From Nodularia sphaerocarpa UHCC 0038 (GTDB lineage Bacteria; Cyanobacteriota; Cyanobacteriia; Cyanobacteriales; Nostocaceae), in the NCBI RefSeq assembly GCF_022376295.1, contig NZ_CP060140.1, positions 2,608,356 through 2,672,355 on the forward strand: a stretch of 64,000 bases of DNA, in the 5' to 3' direction. Below are positions 47,076 to 55,468 of the stretch, piece by piece. The translations under genes were made by a program, and so were the position numbers. The first letter of the stretch is position 1; each line of letters opens with the position of its first letter. Under the pieces are notes generated by a model that did no database searches, was not told the origin of the DNA, and worked only from the letters and a program-made list of their open reading frames with translations.

Positions 47076-47897
47076 ATGAAAATAAACCTCATTCGTTTAG
47101 CCCAATGCCCTGTCCCCATCAGGCTGGGTTATTTTGTTGCAGCTTTATTGCTGCTATGGCTCCCCGTTGCTGCACCGATTTACTTATTAGTTAGTGATTC
47201 TAACTTAGTCAGTATCTTGACAATGGTGGCGTTATATGTTGAATTTATTTTTCTCTTGCAGCTATGGGGGAAAAATGTCTATCAGCAACCCCAGATACTG
47301 AAGCAATATGGTTTGCAAATCACGCGGATAAACGCTGTGGATTTGCTGAGTGGTTTAGCTACTGGGATAATTAGCATTCTCGTAGTGTTTGGGCTACAAG
47401 GTTTCTTCGGTTGGCTGGTGTGGCAACAACCGCAGGTTTTTTTGCCTAAAATAATTTTAGAGGGTTTAATTGTCTCTTTGGCTATCGGGTTTGCTGAAGA
47501 GTTGTTATTTCGAGGTTGGTTACTGGATGAGTTGCAACGGGATTATAGTCGAAGTGTCGCACTTGGGATAAATGCTGTCGCCTTTGCTTTATTACATTTT
47601 ATTAAGCCTTTGGAGGCAATTATTCACACATTGCCACAATTTCCGGCTTTAGTGCTGCTGGGGTTGACGCAGGTATGGGCAAAGCGCTGGCGTAGGGGAC
47701 GCTTGGGTTTACCAATTGGTTTGCATGGTGGTTTAGTTTGGGGCTACTACATCATTAATGTTGGGGGATTAATTGAATATTCTGGTGCAGTTCCTGATTG
47801 GATAACTGGTGTAAATCAGAATCCTTTACAAGGAGTTATGGGGGTAGTGTTTATGGGTATATTGGCTTTGTGGATGCGGTGGCGAGCAATAGCTTAA
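47076..47897 (+). CDS. CPBP-family intramembrane protease
   Basis: A polytopic protein of 273 residues with about 7-8 membrane helices. The active-site motif is EELLFRG (E141, E142), with the metal or catalytic histidines at H174 (LLHF) and in GLHGGLVWG. This is the CAAX-protease/bacteriocin-processing (CPBP) family. Substrate is unknown. Co-orientation with clpS may mean co-transcription. Confidence 0.9.
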   Translation: MKINLIRLAQCPVPIRLGYFVAALLLLWLPVAAPIYLLVSDSNLVSILTMVALYVEFIFLLQLWGKNVYQQPQILKQYGLQITRINAVDLLSGLATGIISILVVFGLQGFFGWLVWQQPQVFLPKIILEGLIVSLAIGFAEELLFRGWLLDELQRDYSRSVALGINAVAFALLHFIKPLEAIIHTLPQFPALVLLGLTQVWAKRWRRGRLGLPIGLHGGLVWGYYIINVGGLIEYSGAVPDWITGVNQNPLQGVMGVVFMGILALWMRWRAIA

Positions 47898-47916
47898 TAT
47901 TGGTTTTCATAACTTG

Positions 47917-48552
47917 CTAAACTTTTGCAATTACTGTACCAATTAAACAAGCTTTATCTAAATTTACCCCACTTAAATTTGCTCCTTCTAACTCTGCACA
48001 AAGTAAATTTGCGCCTGTGAAGTTTGCCCCTGCTAAATTTGCGCCGCGTAAGTCCGCTTCTTCTAAATTGGCTTCACTTAATAAAGCCCCTTGCAAATCG
48101 GCGCGACTCAAGTCAGCACCTTTAAGATTGGTTCCTGAGAGGTTTGCACCGCGCAAGTCAGCACTGCGTAAGTCAACACCTTGTAAGTTGACGTTCATCA
48201 AGTTTGCACCACTCAAGAAAGCCCCAGCCAATGATACATCGCTGAGTTTAGCCCCCATCAAGTTAGCGCCGCGTAAATTACTACCGCGCAAGTCAGCACT
48301 TGTTAAGTCTGCTTGCATTAAGTTCGCTCCCATGAGGTTCGCTCGCAAGTCGGTTTTTTGCAGGTTTGCGCCCATTAAGTTAGCTCCCTCGAAATGCGCG
48401 CCTTCGAGTTTTGAACCCATGAAGTTAGTACCGACAAGGGTAGCGCCTGCAAGATTTATCCGGCTTAAATCTAGTTGAGAAAGTTCCTCATCTTCTAAGT
48501 TTGCTCCTGGGAGTTGTTTGAGTTTTCCTGTTTTAATGGCTTCAATATTCAT
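47917..48552 (-). CDS. Pentapeptide repeat protein
   Basis: Apart from a 20-residue N-terminus, the 211-residue protein is a run of A(N/D)LXX pentapeptides (ANLMGANLQ, ADLRGANLSG), folding into a right-handed quadrilateral beta-helix. This architecture is widespread in cyanobacteria; some members mimic DNA or bind gyrase, but here no specific role is visible. No signal peptide. Confidence 0.92.
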   Translation of the reverse strand: MNIEAIKTGKLKQLPGANLEDEELSQLDLSRINLAGATLVGTNFMGSKLEGAHFEGANLMGANLQKTDLRANLMGANLMQADLTSADLRGSNLRGANLMGAKLSDVSLAGAFLSGANLMNVNLQGVDLRSADLRGANLSGTNLKGADLSRADLQGALLSEANLEEADLRGANLAGANFTGANLLCAELEGANLSGVNLDKACLIGTVIAKV

Positions 48553-48878
48553 GTCGGTAATTCTTATATTAGGAAACTCAGAATTTTAATAATTTCAGGT
48601 AGTGGTGTGACAAGCTTAAAATGTTGCATTATATTTCTCTTGTGGAACAGGCATCTTGCCTGTTCTGGGCGGGCAAGATGCCCACCCCACAATAATTTTG
48701 TTTATTATTGCATTATATTTCTCTTGTGGAACTGGCATACTTCGACAAGCTCAGTACAAGTCTTGCCTGTTCTGGGCGGGCAGTCCTTGCCCTCCCCTAC
48801 AATAATTTTGTCTATTATTGCACTATTTTAGGCTTGTCACGCCACTACGATTAATTTATATTTTTTCATTTGGTTATG
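48553..48878. other. Spacer filled by a MITE-like element
   Basis: Between the pentapeptide protein and the DICT gene, both on the minus strand. Nearly all of it is taken by the element at 48599-48848. Confidence 0.65.
48599..48848. mobile_element. MITE-like element with internal duplication
   Basis: The ends GTAGTGGTGTGACAAGC and, as complement, GTAGTGGCGTGACAAGC form inverted repeats of 17 with one mismatch, extending imperfectly to about 28. Inside are two direct copies of a unit starting TTGCATTATATTTCTCTTG and ending in a TGTTCTGGGCGGGCA hairpin region. No ORF of note. No obvious target-site duplication. Confidence 0.7.
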
Positions 48879-50267
48879 CTATTTATGTTGTGCTGTAATT
48901 GTTTTGCTATAGCTGTCCCATTGAGGATCAAGTAGCCATAAGCCTGTGCTGATTTTAGGTGACATCAGTGGTAGGTCTAGCCCTTGCTGTAAACCCATAA
49001 CTAATAAAGTTAGAGCATCTACCAGTTTAGGGTCAAAGCGGGTTGATTGTTGTTGTCTGCATTCGTCTAAAGCTTGAGCAAATATTTCGGCGCGAGTTTT
49101 CAGGGATGATTTGATGTTGTTGACTCGCCATTGGAAATCAGCAAGTAAGGCTAAAATTCTCGATTCTAAGGGAATTTCATCCCCAGTTAAATTTGCTGGT
49201 TCTCCTGTACCGTTCCACCATTCGCTTTGGTGGGTGATAATTTGAGCAATTGCCCGCAGTCTGGGCATGGTTCGTAATACCTGCGCTCCTGGTACTAGGG
49301 GACAAGTTAAGGGGCAATGGGGGGCTTGTTCCTCATGGCGGGTGGATGTACCGGGAGTGAGGACGCTCTCGGCTTTTTGGAGTGGGTCTATACGATGTAA
49401 AAAACCTGCTAGTCGCAATCGTTTAATTTGCCATGCTGGTAGTTCTAAAAGCTGCCCTATGATCTCACAAAGTGCGACTACTTCGGTGGCGGCCATGGGA
49501 TTGTTGACATCTGCCATATCCATTAATTGCGCCATCCGCAAAAATGCCTGGATTTCGTTAGAAACCAAGTTGCGGTCTAATACTTGTTGACGCAGGGCTG
49601 TGGGGATGGCTATATTATTCTGTCCTGTCTGGAGATAATCGACGACGCGGGAAACAACTGCACTTAAATGTTCTGATGTTGCTATACTTGACTTTATGGC
49701 ATTTTTATGGTTACAGAGTTTTTGTGCTAGTTCGGGATTGTATTTTTGGATGTGAGCGATCGCCAACTCTGCCGTTTCTTGCACTAACTCTGGTTCAAAT
49801 GTCCATAAGCCATAGAATTTACGCTCTACATCTGAAGCTGGTATTCCATCAACACCATAATCAGCCTCTGATAACTCTTGACAAAGTACCATTGCTGTGT
49901 ATTCAGGCGACAAGATAATTAAGTGCCACTCCTGCGCCACTGCATCATCTGAATTTAATGGTACTAAATCCACGTTAGAAAGTTGGCTGGTGGGATGTTC
50001 AGCAAAGCTCGCATCCGATGTGGCCATGATCACAATTTGGCGACTACACTTAGCGATATCTGCGTATCTTTCGGCTTCTTGCAGATACCATTTACCCTGT
50101 TGAAAGGCTGTGATTACTAAGGGTGTACTTTCTTGAGTTAAGATATGGTCTTCTAAAGCATGGCACAGAGCAACTAAGGTATTTTTGTAATAAACGCCAA
50201 ATCGAATTGCTCTAGTAGTATTGCGGTGTGCTGTTTCCAGCTTTTGTAGTATTGAACCTTCTAACAT
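48879..50267 (-). CDS. DICT-domain protein with a degenerate HD-GYP-like domain
   Basis: The 462-residue protein starts with a DICT sensory domain (about residues 10-160; ITAFQQGKWYLQEAERYADIAK). The C-terminal half (about 200-440) follows the HD-GYP order: an AGFLH helix, LTPG, then THQSEWWNGTGEPANLTGDEIPLESRILALLADF. But the HD pair is HR (291-292), and HHExxDGxGYP is replaced by HQSEWWNGTGEP, so metal-dependent hydrolysis is doubtful. A c-di-GMP or protein sensing role is possible. It is a single gene. Confidence 0.75.
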   Translation of the reverse strand: MLEGSILQKLETAHRNTTRAIRFGVYYKNTLVALCHALEDHILTQESTPLVITAFQQGKWYLQEAERYADIAKCSRQIVIMATSDASFAEHPTSQLSNVDLVPLNSDDAVAQEWHLIILSPEYTAMVLCQELSEADYGVDGIPASDVERKFYGLWTFEPELVQETAELAIAHIQKYNPELAQKLCNHKNAIKSSIATSEHLSAVVSRVVDYLQTGQNNIAIPTALRQQVLDRNLVSNEIQAFLRMAQLMDMADVNNPMAATEVVALCEIIGQLLELPAWQIKRLRLAGFLHRIDPLQKAESVLTPGTSTRHEEQAPHCPLTCPLVPGAQVLRTMPRLRAIAQIITHQSEWWNGTGEPANLTGDEIPLESRILALLADFQWRVNNIKSSLKTRAEIFAQALDECRQQQSTRFDPKLVDALTLLVMGLQQGLDLPLMSPKISTGLWLLDPQWDSYSKTITAQHK

Positions 50268-50360
50268 GGGCTTTCATAATTCATAATTCGTAATTCGTAA
50301 TTCGTCATTGTGAGGGGCTAGGGTGAGTGGCTATTAATTTAGTCAAATCCCCAGTCCCCT

Positions 50361-50455
50361 GTCAATGAATTTTGGATTTGCGTTAGGGAAGCATAGGCAG
50401 CGAGGATTTTAGATTGCAGTTTAATCCAAAATCCAAAATCTAAAATCCAAAATTC
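50361..50455. repeat. Dispersed repeat, copy 3 (shortened)
   Basis: This contains the same GAATTTTGGATTTGCGTTAG start and the ATTGCAGTTTAATCCAAAATC tract as copies 1 and 2, but lacks most of the GCGAAGCGTACG core. It lies upstream of the DICT gene and downstream of the second radical SAM gene. Confidence 0.75.
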
Positions 50456-50470
50456 CTCAGTCCCTGTATG

Positions 50471-52063
50471 CTACAATATTGCAGATAATTGTTTTTCTTT
50501 GTTTTCCATAGGTGCAGAAAGTGCTTCTTCTAATTCGGCACAACCCAATTTTTCTTCTAAGATTTTCATAACTTCCCGTCCGAAGTCATTGGGGTTTTGT
50601 TGCCAAGCTTGCAAGCAGACTTCTCCAAAGAAGGAACCAAGGGGTTCAGGATTCCAAAGGAGTTTTTTCGCTGTCCACGGCATTAAGCTCATGGGGTCAT
50701 ATCCTGGTTTCAGGATACCTTCTTTAAAGGCATATTCTTCTAAATGGGTATGGGGTTGCAGTCCAATAAAGAAAATGGCAGGTTCGACTTTATCCGCGCC
50801 AAAAATTCGTTCTAGTTCGCGGTGGTAGGCGATGGTTTGGCGAATGGTTTCAAGACGTTCGTCAATGACGTTAAAGGAGTAGTTGACGGAAACCACATCG
50901 TTAAAACCAGCTGCTTTTAAGTCACGGCAGTTTTGCAACACGGTGCGTAAGTTGTAACCCATCCGCATTTTCCGCACGAGTTCTTGAGAACCACTGGTAA
51001 TCCCGATTTCAAAGTAGTTCATCCCGGTTTTAGCCATTAAATCACATAATTCTGGTGTGAGGTTGTCGGCTCTGATGTATGCTGCCCAGTTGATATCTGT
51101 CATCCCAGAATCAACGATTTTTTGCAATAGTTCTACAGCATCGTCAATAAATTTACGGGCGGGGATGAATTGAGCGTCAGTAAACCAGAAATTGCGAATG
51201 CCGCGATCGTATAATTGGCGAATCTCGGCAACTACTTCGTCTGCTGGGTTGATGCGTACTTGTTTGCCTTCGACGACGGTGTAGACGCAATAACAACAGT
51301 TGTGGGGACAACCGCGCTTGGTTTGTACGCCTATATAAAAGTCTTGTTCTTGCAGGTAAAAGTTAAATTCCGGCCAGATGCTTTCTATATAGTCGTAGTT
51401 ACAGGCGGTTTTTTCTAGGGGGGTGGGTTGTTCATGAATCATTCGTTGCCGTGGTTGAGTTTCTCCCACTACATAGCAACGTTCATCTAGAATTTCTCTG
51501 CCACTTAGCAGTTTTTCTAGGAGTGTTTCGCCTTCACCTACAGAAATAATTGTTCCTTGGGGTAAGGTTTTACCCAATTGTTCGTAAAATACGCTGACTG
51601 CACCACCACCTAAAATGGCACGAGCATCAGCATGATATTTCTGGGCGCGTCGTAAACCGCGTTTGACTAATCCTTGGTTGCGCCACAATTCTACATAATA
51701 AGCAATAAAAATTCGCAAACCGCCGAATGCGCCGCGTAACTTAATCAGGGGGTTCTTGGCGTAATAAAATTCAAAGGCGTTTTGTAGTGGGTTTCCGCCA
51801 CGTCCACCTACGGGGGCATAAATTTGAATATCGCGCCAAGAAAATACTAGGAGTGTGGGTTTAAATTCGTCGATACAGGTATCTAGGGCGGAGGCGTAGT
51901 CTAAAGGTGGTACTGTTCCCAAGTCAAAGATACGTTGTGCTATGCCAGGAAATTGCTTGTGGACGTGATCAGAAAGATATACTACCCCAATGGGAAAGAT
52001 GGGGTTACACGGAAGGCGAACGTAGAGGATGCGATTTTCCATCATGGATTGTTGAATTTCCAT
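50471..52063 (-). CDS. B12-binding-type radical SAM protein
   Basis: A 530-residue protein with an N-terminal cobalamin-like domain (LPCNPIFPIGVVYLSDHV; ARAILGGGAVSVF) and a radical SAM core, C252, C256 and C259 in RGCPHNCCYC. The AdoMet-binding SYSFNVIDERLETI-type segment follows. Some cyanobacterial relatives are database-labelled as linked to photosystem II acclimation in high light; I cannot support that from sequence. No carrier or tailoring gene is adjacent. A short, non-coding region precedes it. Confidence 0.85.
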   Translation of the reverse strand: MEIQQSMMENRILYVRLPCNPIFPIGVVYLSDHVHKQFPGIAQRIFDLGTVPPLDYASALDTCIDEFKPTLLVFSWRDIQIYAPVGGRGGNPLQNAFEFYYAKNPLIKLRGAFGGLRIFIAYYVELWRNQGLVKRGLRRAQKYHADARAILGGGAVSVFYEQLGKTLPQGTIISVGEGETLLEKLLSGREILDERCYVVGETQPRQRMIHEQPTPLEKTACNYDYIESIWPEFNFYLQEQDFYIGVQTKRGCPHNCCYCVYTVVEGKQVRINPADEVVAEIRQLYDRGIRNFWFTDAQFIPARKFIDDAVELLQKIVDSGMTDINWAAYIRADNLTPELCDLMAKTGMNYFEIGITSGSQELVRKMRMGYNLRTVLQNCRDLKAAGFNDVVSVNYSFNVIDERLETIRQTIAYHRELERIFGADKVEPAIFFIGLQPHTHLEEYAFKEGILKPGYDPMSLMPWTAKKLLWNPEPLGSFFGEVCLQAWQQNPNDFGREVMKILEEKLGCAELEEALSAPMENKEKQLSAIL

Positions 52064-52321
52064 CTTGCAGTTGTTTATGAAATATATAGAGAGATGTGAT
52101 GCAGTTTAAAGCTGTTTGTTTTAGTGTGCTGTGTTTTTCAGACTTATGATTGCCATTTCAGCCAATTTCTGGATGAGGTTAGCCTGTGTTAACAATTGTG
52201 GAAATCGTTGAATTGGCTCTGCATCAGACGAAATAGAAAGATTTTATGAGAAAAATTGTTATATATCTTTACCATAACATTTAGTTTGACTATTCAGCTA
52301 TGATCTCTAGCTGTAAGTAGG

Positions 52322-52519
52322 TAAGGGACTTACTCGAAATAAATCATCCAAATAAACGTTAGCGTAGCTTGCGCGTAGCGCATACCACTCCAGACACAGT
52401 TCGCGCAGGGTCTCGCAGAGAGGACACAGAGTTATGAGACTTTGAGTGGTCACTGAGCTTGTCGAAGTGAGGTTTTTTGCGTTAGGTGATTGAGTATTTT
52501 TTTATTTGAATGTCCCTAA
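52322..52519. mobile_element. Possible MITE-like element
   Basis: TAAGGGAC at the left and GTCCCTAA at the right are complementary, and the adjacent AAATAAA/TTTATTT tracts also pair. The interior is GC-rich and non-coding. The ends are short, so this is tentative. Confidence 0.35.
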
Positions 52520-52544
52520 GCATGAATAAACCAAACGATGTTAC

Positions 52545-52653
52545 GACTCGTAAACAAGACCTAAACCCTTACTAATGACCAATGACCAATGACCAATGAC
52601 CAATGACCAATGACGACCCTAGCTAGTTAACTTTATTTACGCTGACCTACTTA
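52545..52653. repeat. Long direct repeat, copy B
   Basis: It matches 12752-12839 outside the heptamer tract, with six CCAATGA units instead of three. Confidence 0.85.
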
Positions 52654-52980
52654 AGTCTGAGGATAGATGTCACTAACAAACCTTCCTTTACAGTTGAGGA
52701 GGTGTCAGGGGATAACTGCCAAACTTTATCTGATGAAAGTGATATCTGATGCTTTTATTCTTCAATAAATAGCTAAAATCCCCCTAGCGTAGTATATTAT
52801 TTGCGTTGGTATCCACTTTTTGGTTAAATTTTCATAACTTGAACATATATTTAACATATATTTAGATAGATATAGCGTAGAAATTTTCAGTTGGTAGTCG
52901 GAGTTACAGCATCTGGGGATCAGGCAATGTTAGTTTAGCTGGTGTAATGTAAAATTGTGGCGTAAAGCTCCTCCGCAGTT

Positions 52981-53373
52981 ATGGCTCAAATATTAGATCC
53001 TCTACCACCGGAGCAATCTGGGAATATCCTTTGTTGTTACGTTAATGCTACGAGCAAAATCCAGATAGCTCGCATCTGCAATATTGCTAACTGGTACTTT
53101 GAAAGAGTTGTTTTTCCAGGACAGCGCTTGGTTTTTGAAGCTCCTCTAGAAGCGCAAATGGAAATTCATACGGGAATGATGGCTAGTGCAATTTTGTCTG
53201 ATACAATTGCGTGCGATCGCCTTGCAATTAACGAGCCTAGCAGTAGTGAATTTCATACAGACTCAATAGGCATCGACACGATCAGTACAAAACCAATGGT
53301 GCAGTCTATTCATACAAAAATTGACAATACAACAAAACCCTTAACAATTGCTGGCTTTGGACAGATTGATTAA
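52981..53373 (+). CDS. DUF1830 family protein
   Basis: The N-terminal 75 residues (LCCYVNATSKIQIARICNIANWYFERVVFPGQRLVFEAP) match DUF1830, a small family found mainly in cyanobacteria. A less conserved acidic tail follows (total 130 residues). Two cysteines at the start of the domain are conserved. Function unknown. Confidence 0.85.
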   Translation: MAQILDPLPPEQSGNILCCYVNATSKIQIARICNIANWYFERVVFPGQRLVFEAPLEAQMEIHTGMMASAILSDTIACDRLAINEPSSSEFHTDSIGIDTISTKPMVQSIHTKIDNTTKPLTIAGFGQID

Positions 53374-53431
53374 AAAAAAACAATTTTATATAATTTCAGG
53401 GTTGCTAAATTCAGCGACCCTTTTTATTTGG

Positions 53432-53490
53432 TCATTTGTCATTTGTCATTTGTCATTGGTCATTTGTCATTTGTCATTGGTCATTTGTCA
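53432..53490. repeat. Heptamer tandem repeat (TCATTTG/TCATTGG)n
   Basis: Eight 7-base units lie directly upstream of the DUF4079 gene. They give a frame that reads LSFVICHLSFVIGHL, a spurious N-terminal extension of the next gene. Confidence 0.85.
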
Positions 53491-53529
53491 ACCCCCCATC
53501 TTCTCCCGTTCCGGTTTACAATCAATGTT

Positions 53530-53988
53530 ATGAATTTGCCTTCTTTTATTTGGTTGTGGAAAATAGCCGCTTGGTCAATGGGGTTGTCGCTATTGGCTTA
53601 TTTGCTGCTAGGAGTTACGGGTGTTTGGATGTTTCAAGAAAGAACTTTGCCGCATTCTAGTTTCCCTTGGTTCATTGGCGGACGTAGAGAGGTGCGATCG
53701 CTACACTATACAATGGGTATCACTATGGTCTGTTTAGTGTTGCTACTGTTAGCAGTTGGCATTGTTGGCACTCTCGGACACTTCGGTTCCTTGGGACACT
53801 CATCACACTTAGTTGCTGGGTTAATCGTAGTAGCGTTGGTTTTGCTGTCTGCTTTCAGCACTACACAAATTAGCACTCGGCGTTCTTGGGCTAGACCTTT
53901 ACATATTGGTGTAAATATGATTCTATTTGGCGGTTTTACTTGGGTATCCTTGACTGGTTGGATAGTGGTACAAAAGTATTTACCTTAG
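53530..53988 (+). CDS. DUF4079 membrane protein
   Basis: ATG 53530 (MNLPSFIWLWKI) is chosen because an upstream start would encode repeat sequence. The 152-residue protein has four hydrophobic segments and a conserved histidine set (SLHYTMGIT, GHFGSLGHSSH, PLHIGVNM), which matches DUF4079. The histidine pattern is compatible with b-type heme binding, an inference. Function unknown. Confidence 0.8.
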   Translation: MNLPSFIWLWKIAAWSMGLSLLAYLLLGVTGVWMFQERTLPHSSFPWFIGGRREVRSLHYTMGITMVCLVLLLLAVGIVGTLGHFGSLGHSSHLVAGLIVVALVLLSAFSTTQISTRRSWARPLHIGVNMILFGGFTWVSLTGWIVVQKYLP

Positions 53989-54102
53989 AAAATCCCAAAA
54001 AATACATCTTTTTCCACCTGAAGTGAGTATTTTGGCTTTTTTCGGGAATCGCTCATATACTAGCTGTATATAAAATTGTAGTTGATTATCAAGCGAAATC
54101 TT

Positions 54103-54219
54103 ATGTCTAACCCACAACCCAATCCCAAGCAACCAGCTAACAAAAAAGTCAATCCAACCACAAACAATGATAAAAAACGTCCTTTGAACAACGGTAAACC
54201 AGATAAAACAGGCCACTAA
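54103..54219 (+). CDS. Very small basic, Asn/Lys/Pro-rich ORF (38 residues)
   Basis: ATG 54103 begins MSNPQPNPKQPANKKVNPTT and ends NNGKPDKTGH before TAA. The composition is extreme: about two thirds are N, K, P, Q, T and G. It is too biased to be typical of random AT-rich sequence. No ribosome-binding site is evident. It may encode a small disordered protein; I do not recognise the family. Confidence 0.4.
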   Translation: MSNPQPNPKQPANKKVNPTTNNDKKRPLNNGKPDKTGH

Positions 54220-54656
54220 GTTCAAATAAAATCTTAATAAACATCAATCTCTATTCATAGAGACGTAATCAGCACGTCTCTATATTTATTTTTTTTGGTC
54301 AATAAGACTTACCCATAAAAACTCTGAAACTCTCATGCATCTTTGACCTGTGCGGTTCGTTTATTCATGATTTTAGGTCAAAACTAGGATAATCTCTGGC
54401 AAACTCCTAGTAAATATCAGGTATAAAACAAATTAATTCTTGTCAATAAAGAATCGCAAGTATTAAAAAATTCCAGAGGCGAAGTTGGTAAAAATACCAT
54501 TAGCAGCTTGCAATTACAGGCATTTATAATGTATTGTTATATATGTTACTTTTGGCAAAAAAATCTCTACTGTAGAGACATCAAGGTACTGAGATTAGAT
54601 CATGAATTTCCAAATGTTAATTGATACAACCAGAAACATAGATTTTTGTGATATCA

Positions 54657-55409
54657 ATGTATACCAGTGAATCAATTAAGTACTCTACCAGAGCAGAAAT
54701 TGGACAAACGAGCCGGATTCTAGTGGTAGAAGATGAAGAATTAATCCAAGAAATGCTAGCTGTAGCATTGGAAGAAGAAGGTTTTGGGGTAATAACTGCC
54801 CGTGATGGGCGTTCGGCTGTAGAATATCTCAAAAGTTGTGAACCCAACTCAGGGGAACCGCCTTTTGATTTAATAATTCTTGATTTGATGCTACCTCATA
54901 TTAATGGGCTAGATATCTGCCGCTTGCTGCGTCATCAAGGAAACCCAGTCCCAATTTTGATTCTTAGTGCTAAAGGTAGTGAAACGGATCGCGTTTTGGG
55001 GTTAGAAGTAGGAGCCGATGATTATCTGACTAAACCCTTTAGCATGAGGGAGTTAGTGGCTCGCTGTCGCGCTTTACTCCGTCGCCAACGCTTAAGTAGC
55101 TTGCCACAAATACAAGTCCTAAAACATAAGAATATCACTTTAAATCCCCAAGAGTGCCGGGTGCTGGTGCGTGATCAAGAGGTGAATTTGTCTCCTAAAG
55201 AGTTTCGCTTGCTGGAACTGTTTATGAGTTATGCTCGTCGAGTCTGGTCTCGTGAGCAATTGCTCGATCAGGTTTGGGGACCAGAGTTTGTTGGTGACAG
55301 TAAAACTGTAGATGTTCATATCCGTTGGTTACGCGAAAAACTAGAGGAAGATCCTAGTCATCCAGAACACATTGTGACTGTCAGAGGTTTTGGTTATCGG
55401 TTTGGGTAA
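54657..55409 (+). CDS. sphR: OmpR/PhoB-type response regulator, SphR-like
   Basis: ATG 54657 (MYTSESIKYS) is preferred to the GTG at 54648. The receiver domain has the acidic pocket (VVEDEE), the phosphorylated aspartate D76 (LDLMLP) and K in LTKPF. The winged-helix DNA-binding domain follows (LSPKEFRLLELF, VDVHIRWLREKLE, TVRGFGYRFG). Position directly upstream of a membrane sensor kinase and phoU-like gene suggests the phosphate regulator. The name is by context and should be taken as likely rather than certain. Confidence 0.8.
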   Translation: MYTSESIKYSTRAEIGQTSRILVVEDEELIQEMLAVALEEEGFGVITARDGRSAVEYLKSCEPNSGEPPFDLIILDLMLPHINGLDICRLLRHQGNPVPILILSAKGSETDRVLGLEVGADDYLTKPFSMRELVARCRALLRRQRLSSLPQIQVLKHKNITLNPQECRVLVRDQEVNLSPKEFRLLELFMSYARRVWSREQLLDQVWGPEFVGDSKTVDVHIRWLREKLEEDPSHPEHIVTVRGFGYRFG

Positions 55410-55468
55410 TCTATTCAAATAGTTGTTAGTTTTGATTAATCACAAAGGAACTAACAATTCATATTTTA

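Larger units (their letters stand above)
52064..52980. other. 920-base spacer with repeats
   Basis: No credible gene. Contains a possible element between 52322 and 52519 and copy B of the direct repeat (52545-52653), then AT-rich sequence with the promoter region of the DUF1830 gene. Confidence 0.6.

Noticed and set aside
48017..48478. Forward ORF opposite the pentapeptide gene
   Set aside because: Lys/Pro/Ala-rich mirror of the pentapeptide repeats; an effect of their regular codon pattern.
53432..53490. CRISPR-like array
   Set aside because: The units are 7 bases with no spacers; it is a simple tandem repeat.
53428..53529. Upstream extension of the DUF4079 ORF
   Set aside because: It translates the TCATTTG heptamer repeat (LSFVICHLSFVIGHL), so it reflects repeat sequence, and a clean ATG follows at 53530.
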